The notes under the pieces: generated by a model
Told to the model about the DNA's origin: nothing
Seen by the model: the letters and a program-made list of their open reading frames with translations, nothing else
Databases searched by the model: none
Shown here: piece by piece, positions 61,123-64,000 of the stretch
How the letters are laid out: the number at the start of each line of letters is the position of its first letter
How positions within the stretch are numbered: the stretch's first letter is position 1
Position numbers and translations under genes: made by a program
NCBI GenBank assembly: GCA_016934955.1
Contig: JAFGRY010000027.1
Span: 108,220-172,219, forward strand
Reading direction: 5' to 3'
Length of the DNA: 64,000 bases
From: a bacterium
GTDB lineage: Bacteria > Zhuqueibacterota > QNDG01 > JAGLOF01

Positions 61123-61419
61123 ATCGATAATTCCCTAAAAACCGCCGTCGCGGAGTGCAAGCAGCTGCATCCGCTCATCAAGCACATCGCGAACAAGACA
61201 AGATTCCAGATGCTCTGCATTCTGCAGGTCGGAGAAAAGAATGTCGGCGAGCTTCAGGAGCTTATCGGCGCCAAGCAGGCGTACATATCACAGCAGCTTA
61301 AATACTTGAAAACAGCGGGGTACCTGGTGAGCCGGAAAGAAGGGACATACGTTTACTACCGTCTGGCCGACGACCGGTTCACAAAACTGCTGCAGGCCCT
61401 GAAGCCGCTCCTCGGCTGA
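61123..61419 (+). CDS. ArsR-like winged-helix regulator with a probable AUC start
   Basis: A 98-residue dimeric DNA-binding protein. The frame opens at a TGA (61105-61107) and has no ATG, GTG or TTG before ATG 61210. Starting there would remove the first helices, including IANKTRFQMLCIL, which is the family's conserved DPTRLRIL helix. A strong AAGGAGG (61111-61117) sits six bases before ATC 61123, giving IDNSLKTAVAECKQLHPLIKH. The recognition part is VGELQELIGAKQAYISQQLKYLKTAGYLVSRKEGTYVYYRL. The metal motif CVC is absent, so it may sense something else. It lies 83 bases before a sigma-54 regulator gene. Confidence 0.75.
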   Translation: MDNSLKTAVAECKQLHPLIKHIANKTRFQMLCILQVGEKNVGELQELIGAKQAYISQQLKYLKTAGYLVSRKEGTYVYYRLADDRFTKLLQALKPLLG

Positions 61420-61502
61420 TGCGGTACGGCTCTGAACCACCGGGGTATCGCCGCCGGAAGCCGCAGTGCGAACGTTCACACACGGGAGCGATGTAATCGA
61501 TC

Positions 61503-62948
61503 ATGGAAGTGATTCGAAAAAGAGAGAGTATTCCTTCCCGGGAAACAGTGCTGATCGTCGATGACCAGCCGGAAATTCTGAATTCGCTGGAACGGCTGTT
61601 CAGGGACGAGTATGAGGTATTGCGCGCCTCCGGAGGCAGAGAGGCGCTGCACCTGCTCGAAGCCCATGATCCGGCGGTCATTCTCGCCGACCAGCGCATG
61701 CCGGCAATGACCGGTGTGCAGCTTTTCGCCCAGTCCCTCACCACCCATCCCCACGCGATTCGCATCCTCATCACCGCCTATGCCGATATTCACGCGTCGA
61801 TTTCCGCGGTCAATGAAGGGCACATTTTTTACTACGTCTCGAAGCCCTGGGAGCCTGACAGTCTCCTGCTGATCATGCGGAGGGCGGTCGAACGGTATCG
61901 TATGGAACGGGAAAACCGCCGACTCGCCGCCGAACTGCAGGAAGCGAACCGCCGGCTTCACCATGAAAATGTGATTCTCAAACAGAACCTCAGGGAAAAG
62001 TACGACTTCGGCAGCATGATCGGAACCAGTCCGGGCATGCAGCGTGTTTTCGATCTGGTTTCAAAGGTGGTGGACACGCCGACGACCGTGATGATTCTGG
62101 GTGAGACGGGCACCGGCAAGGAAATGCTGGCAAGGGCGATTCATTACAATTCCTCACGGAAAGATGCCCTCTTCGTCGCCCAGAACTGCGGCGCCCTGCC
62201 TGATTCTCTGCTGGAAAGCGAATTGTTCGGCCACACGAAAGGGGCCTTCACCGGTGCCTCGGCGGCCAAGAAGGGAATATTTGAAACAGCCCATCTGGGA
62301 ACGGTGTTTCTCGATGAAGTGGCGGATATGTCTCCGGCAATGCAGCTGGGACTGCTGCGGGTGCTGCAGGAAGGCGAGATCAAGCCGGTTGGATCGGCGC
62401 TGACGGTGCATGTCGATGTGAGGGTGATTGCCGCCACCAACAAGGATCTGGGGGAAGAGGTGGCCGCGGGCCGCTTCAGAGAGGATCTCTATTACCGGCT
62501 CAATGTATTCCCCGTGGAACTGCCCCCCCTGAGAGATCGTGTGGAAGACATCGCGATGCTCGCCCGGCATTTCATCGACAAGTACAGCAGACGCATCAAT
62601 AAAGAGGTCGCCGGACTGACGCCGGCGGCGCTGCGGCAGCTGGAGGCATTTCCCTGGCCGGGCAATATCCGTGAGCTGGAAAATGAACTTGAGCGGGCCG
62701 TAACCCTGGCCGAGCCCGGATCGGCCCTGACACCTGCCCTGCTCTCCTCCCGGCTGACCCGCGACACCGTACGGGACCGGCAGCAGGCCGAGGGGCTTAA
62801 AGGAGCGGTGGAACAGTTGGAGCGTTCCCTGATCGAAAAAGCACTTGCCGAGACCGGCGGTAATGTAAAACGGGCGGCCGAACTGCTGGGAGTGAGCAGG
62901 CCCGGCCTGCATAAAAAACTCGAGCGGTACGGGATCGATCCCCACTGA
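61503..62948 (+). CDS. HupR-type response regulator (sigma-54 activator)
   Basis: A 481-residue NtrC-family regulator. The receiver has LIVDDQPEIL and the acceptor Asp63 inside ADQRMPAMTG, the form found in HupR and RpfG. An FYYVSKPWEPDSLLL segment and a long linker helix follow (RRLAAELQEANRRLHHENVILKQNL). The AAA+ domain has GETGTGKE, GAFTGA and VFLDEVAD, and a Fis-type helix-turn-helix ends the protein (VKRAAELLGVSRPGLHKKLERYGI). No kinase gene is adjacent. The gene is followed by a 22-base inverted repeat and a candidate sigma-54 promoter, which mark the next gene as a likely target. Confidence 0.93.
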   Translation: MEVIRKRESIPSRETVLIVDDQPEILNSLERLFRDEYEVLRASGGREALHLLEAHDPAVILADQRMPAMTGVQLFAQSLTTHPHAIRILITAYADIHASISAVNEGHIFYYVSKPWEPDSLLLIMRRAVERYRMERENRRLAAELQEANRRLHHENVILKQNLREKYDFGSMIGTSPGMQRVFDLVSKVVDTPTTVMILGETGTGKEMLARAIHYNSSRKDALFVAQNCGALPDSLLESELFGHTKGAFTGASAAKKGIFETAHLGTVFLDEVADMSPAMQLGLLRVLQEGEIKPVGSALTVHVDVRVIAATNKDLGEEVAAGRFREDLYYRLNVFPVELPPLRDRVEDIAMLARHFIDKYSRRINKEVAGLTPAALRQLEAFPWPGNIRELENELERAVTLAEPGSALTPALLSSRLTRDTVRDRQQAEGLKGAVEQLERSLIEKALAETGGNVKRAAELLGVSRPGLHKKLERYGIDPH

Positions 62949-62963
62949 TCAAAGTGTATATAT

Positions 62964-62985
62964 GGTTTACACAAAAGTGTAAACC
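62964..62985. promoter_or_regulatory. 22-bp inverted repeat, likely activator site
   Basis: GGTTTACAC (62964-62972) and GTGTAAACC (62977-62985) are perfect arms around AAAA. The centre is about 105 bases before the -24 element at 63079, the position of an enhancer for a sigma-54 activator. There is no T-run. Confidence 0.6.
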
Positions 62986-63078
62986 GTGTTAACATATTGT
63001 CCATCTCTTCCTCTCCATTCTGTAAATCATTCTCTTTAACTCCATAAAAAACAACCAATGAATAGGCGGGCGCATCCG

Positions 63079-63094
63079 TGGCACGCTCTTTGTC
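63079..63094 (+). promoter_or_regulatory. Candidate sigma-54 promoter
   Basis: TGGCACG at 63079-63085, four bases, then TTGTC at 63090-63094. The -24 element is perfect; the -12 element has GT for GC. Transcription would start near 63104, 33 bases before the lipoprotein gene, in line with control by the regulator just upstream. Confidence 0.55.
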
Positions 63095-63136
63095 CTTTAC
63101 CGGTCCGGAAGAGCAAAACGCGAAAGGAGGCCCGTC

Positions 63137-64000
63137 ATGAAAAGAATTCGCTTGTTTTTCGGTTTCATCCTGCTCACCGGTGCAGCGTTTATGTGGTCAG
63201 GGTGTTACACCTCCTTCGCCACCGTCAGGGGCGCAGGGGAAGTCCGAGCACGCAGTATGGAATCGTTCGCTGAAGATACAGCGGCGTACGCATATGGTGA
63301 TGACTACGGGGAGGAGGCGTATGCGGATGAGTCCGCGGATCTATACGGTGATGATTATGCCGAGGAGTACGTTGTCATCGACCCGGATCCCGTAACGGTC
63401 TATATCGACTGGTGTTACTACAATCCCTGGAACTACTGGTACGCTGACCCATTCTGGTACGATATATACTACTGGTCCTATCTCCCGGGACGCTGGTACT
63501 ACCCGTCATGGTACTTCGGCTGGAACTGGTATTATGACTGGAGCTGGCGTTCACCCTGGTACTACCGCAATCACGGATATTATGCCTATTGGCACAGCCC
63601 CGGGTACTGGCATCATTCCCGCCATTACAATGACTGGGTCAGGGCCGGCGATTACAAACGGAGAGATTTCAACCGGCGGCACACATTGGTGACACATACC
63701 GGACGCGACAGGACCGTCTATGGAATCGGCAAGACCTCGCGGATCGAAAAAGAGACACTGGCAGGCCGGGATGAGCTGGTGACGCGGACCCGGTCTTCAG
63801 GCGAGTCACTTCGCACCGCGTCCCGCAGCAGCGGGAGCAGCAGCGCGGTGAGCCGGGCCGCCCGCACATCGGTCAGCAGAAATTCAGCGACCGGAAGCAG
63901 CCGGTCTTCCGGTTCGTCGGTCCGCTCCTCGTCCCGCACCAGCCGGTCCAGCAGCGCGGTGAGCCGTTCGACCCGCTCATCCAACAGCGGCAGCTCGGCG
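63137..64000 (+). CDS. Trp/Tyr-rich outer-envelope lipoprotein (truncated by window edge)
   Basis: At least 288 residues, still open at the window end. The signal peptide MKRIRLFFGFILLTGAAFMWSGC ends in a lipobox-like WSGC. An acidic segment (AYGDDYGEEAYADESADLYG) is followed by about 70 residues in which Trp and Tyr dominate (WYDIYYWSYLPGRWYYPSWY). The last 80 or so residues are almost only Ser, Arg, Thr, Ala and Gly, with a repeated SSSAVSR unit. No enzyme motif is seen. Such composition suggests a sticky or structural surface layer protein. ATG 63137 has AAAGGAGG at 63123-63130. Confidence 0.8.
   Translation, partial: MKRIRLFFGFILLTGAAFMWSGCYTSFATVRGAGEVRARSMESFAEDTAAYAYGDDYGEEAYADESADLYGDDYAEEYVVIDPDPVTVYIDWCYYNPWNYWYADPFWYDIYYWSYLPGRWYYPSWYFGWNWYYDWSWRSPWYYRNHGYYAYWHSPGYWHHSRHYNDWVRAGDYKRRDFNRRHTLVTHTGRDRTVYGIGKTSRIEKETLAGRDELVTRTRSSGESLRTASRSSGSSSAVSRAARTSVSRNSATGSSRSSGSSVRSSSRTSRSSSAVSRSTRSSNSGSSA

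Overview
The window comes from a Gram-negative, lipid A-making bacterium. It carries lpxB and lpxK, many secreted lipoproteins, a TonB protein and a periplasmic efflux adaptor. It is moderately GC-rich and gene-dense, with long overlapping operons. Two traits suggest a free-living heterotroph from, or near, the lineages around Bacteroidetes/Calditrichaeota: a 14-repeat Reg_prop/Y_Y_Y sensor, and a DUF4159-DUF4175-TPR gene block. The phylum cannot be fixed from sequence reading alone. No tRNA, rRNA, CRISPR array or prophage was seen.

Layout. 1-2.6 kb: end of an unidentified gene, a xylulokinase-type FGGY kinase, and a REP-associated transposase that carries a REP-like palindrome inside its own reading frame. 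2.7-6.6 kb: TetR regulator with a likely operator, a beta-lactamase-fold hydrolase with TPRs, and an Fe-S aldo/keto reductase. 6.8-16.5 kb: a glycan locus with a nucleotidyltransferase/GHMP-like fusion, a fucose/rhamnose-type mutarotase, a GH29 fucosidase, a SecD-head lipoprotein, an asparaginase II, a GH172 enzyme and a complete sugar ABC importer. 16.8-21.7 kb: two Hsp20 genes behind a textbook sigma-54 promoter, followed by a giant one-component sigma-54 activator whose sensor is a double beta-propeller. 21.9-26 kb: a thioredoxin-fold protein without its cysteines and three secreted propeller proteins. 26.2-36.5 kb: rex, then a signalling cluster (SpoIIE phosphatase, NtrC-type regulator, histidine kinase) divergent from a four-gene MacAB-like export operon. 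36.5-39.7 kb: a biotin-dependent carboxyltransferase operon with a 54-residue subunit. 40-42.3 kb: serine hydrolase and TonB protein. 42.4-58.5 kb: one long minus-strand series (Gfo/Idh, methyltransferase, lpxB, lpxK, sigma-54 regulator, nadB, DUF456, DUF4159, DUF4175, TPR, an 'AsnB-like' protein, PLP decarboxylase). 58.6-64 kb: a Yip1-like membrane protein with an HTH partner, a MalY/PatB lyase, an ArsR-like regulator that seems to start at AUC, a HupR-type sigma-54 regulator, and a Trp/Tyr-rich lipoprotein cut by the window edge.

The unifying theme is sigma-54. Four enhancer-binding activators lie in 64 kb. Three of them sit beside candidate -24/-12 promoters: a perfect one at 16848 and two with a TTGT -12 element at 31254 and 63079. 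Two of these promoters have inverted repeats at enhancer distance. The most novel element is the membrane-spanning Reg_prop-Y_Y_Y-AAA+ protein at 17980-21675. It looks like a hybrid two-component system in which the kinase and receiver were replaced by a direct sigma-54 activation domain. The second is the kinase and phosphatase at 26977-31132, which share a sensor module that aligns without gaps from residue 1 to about 146.
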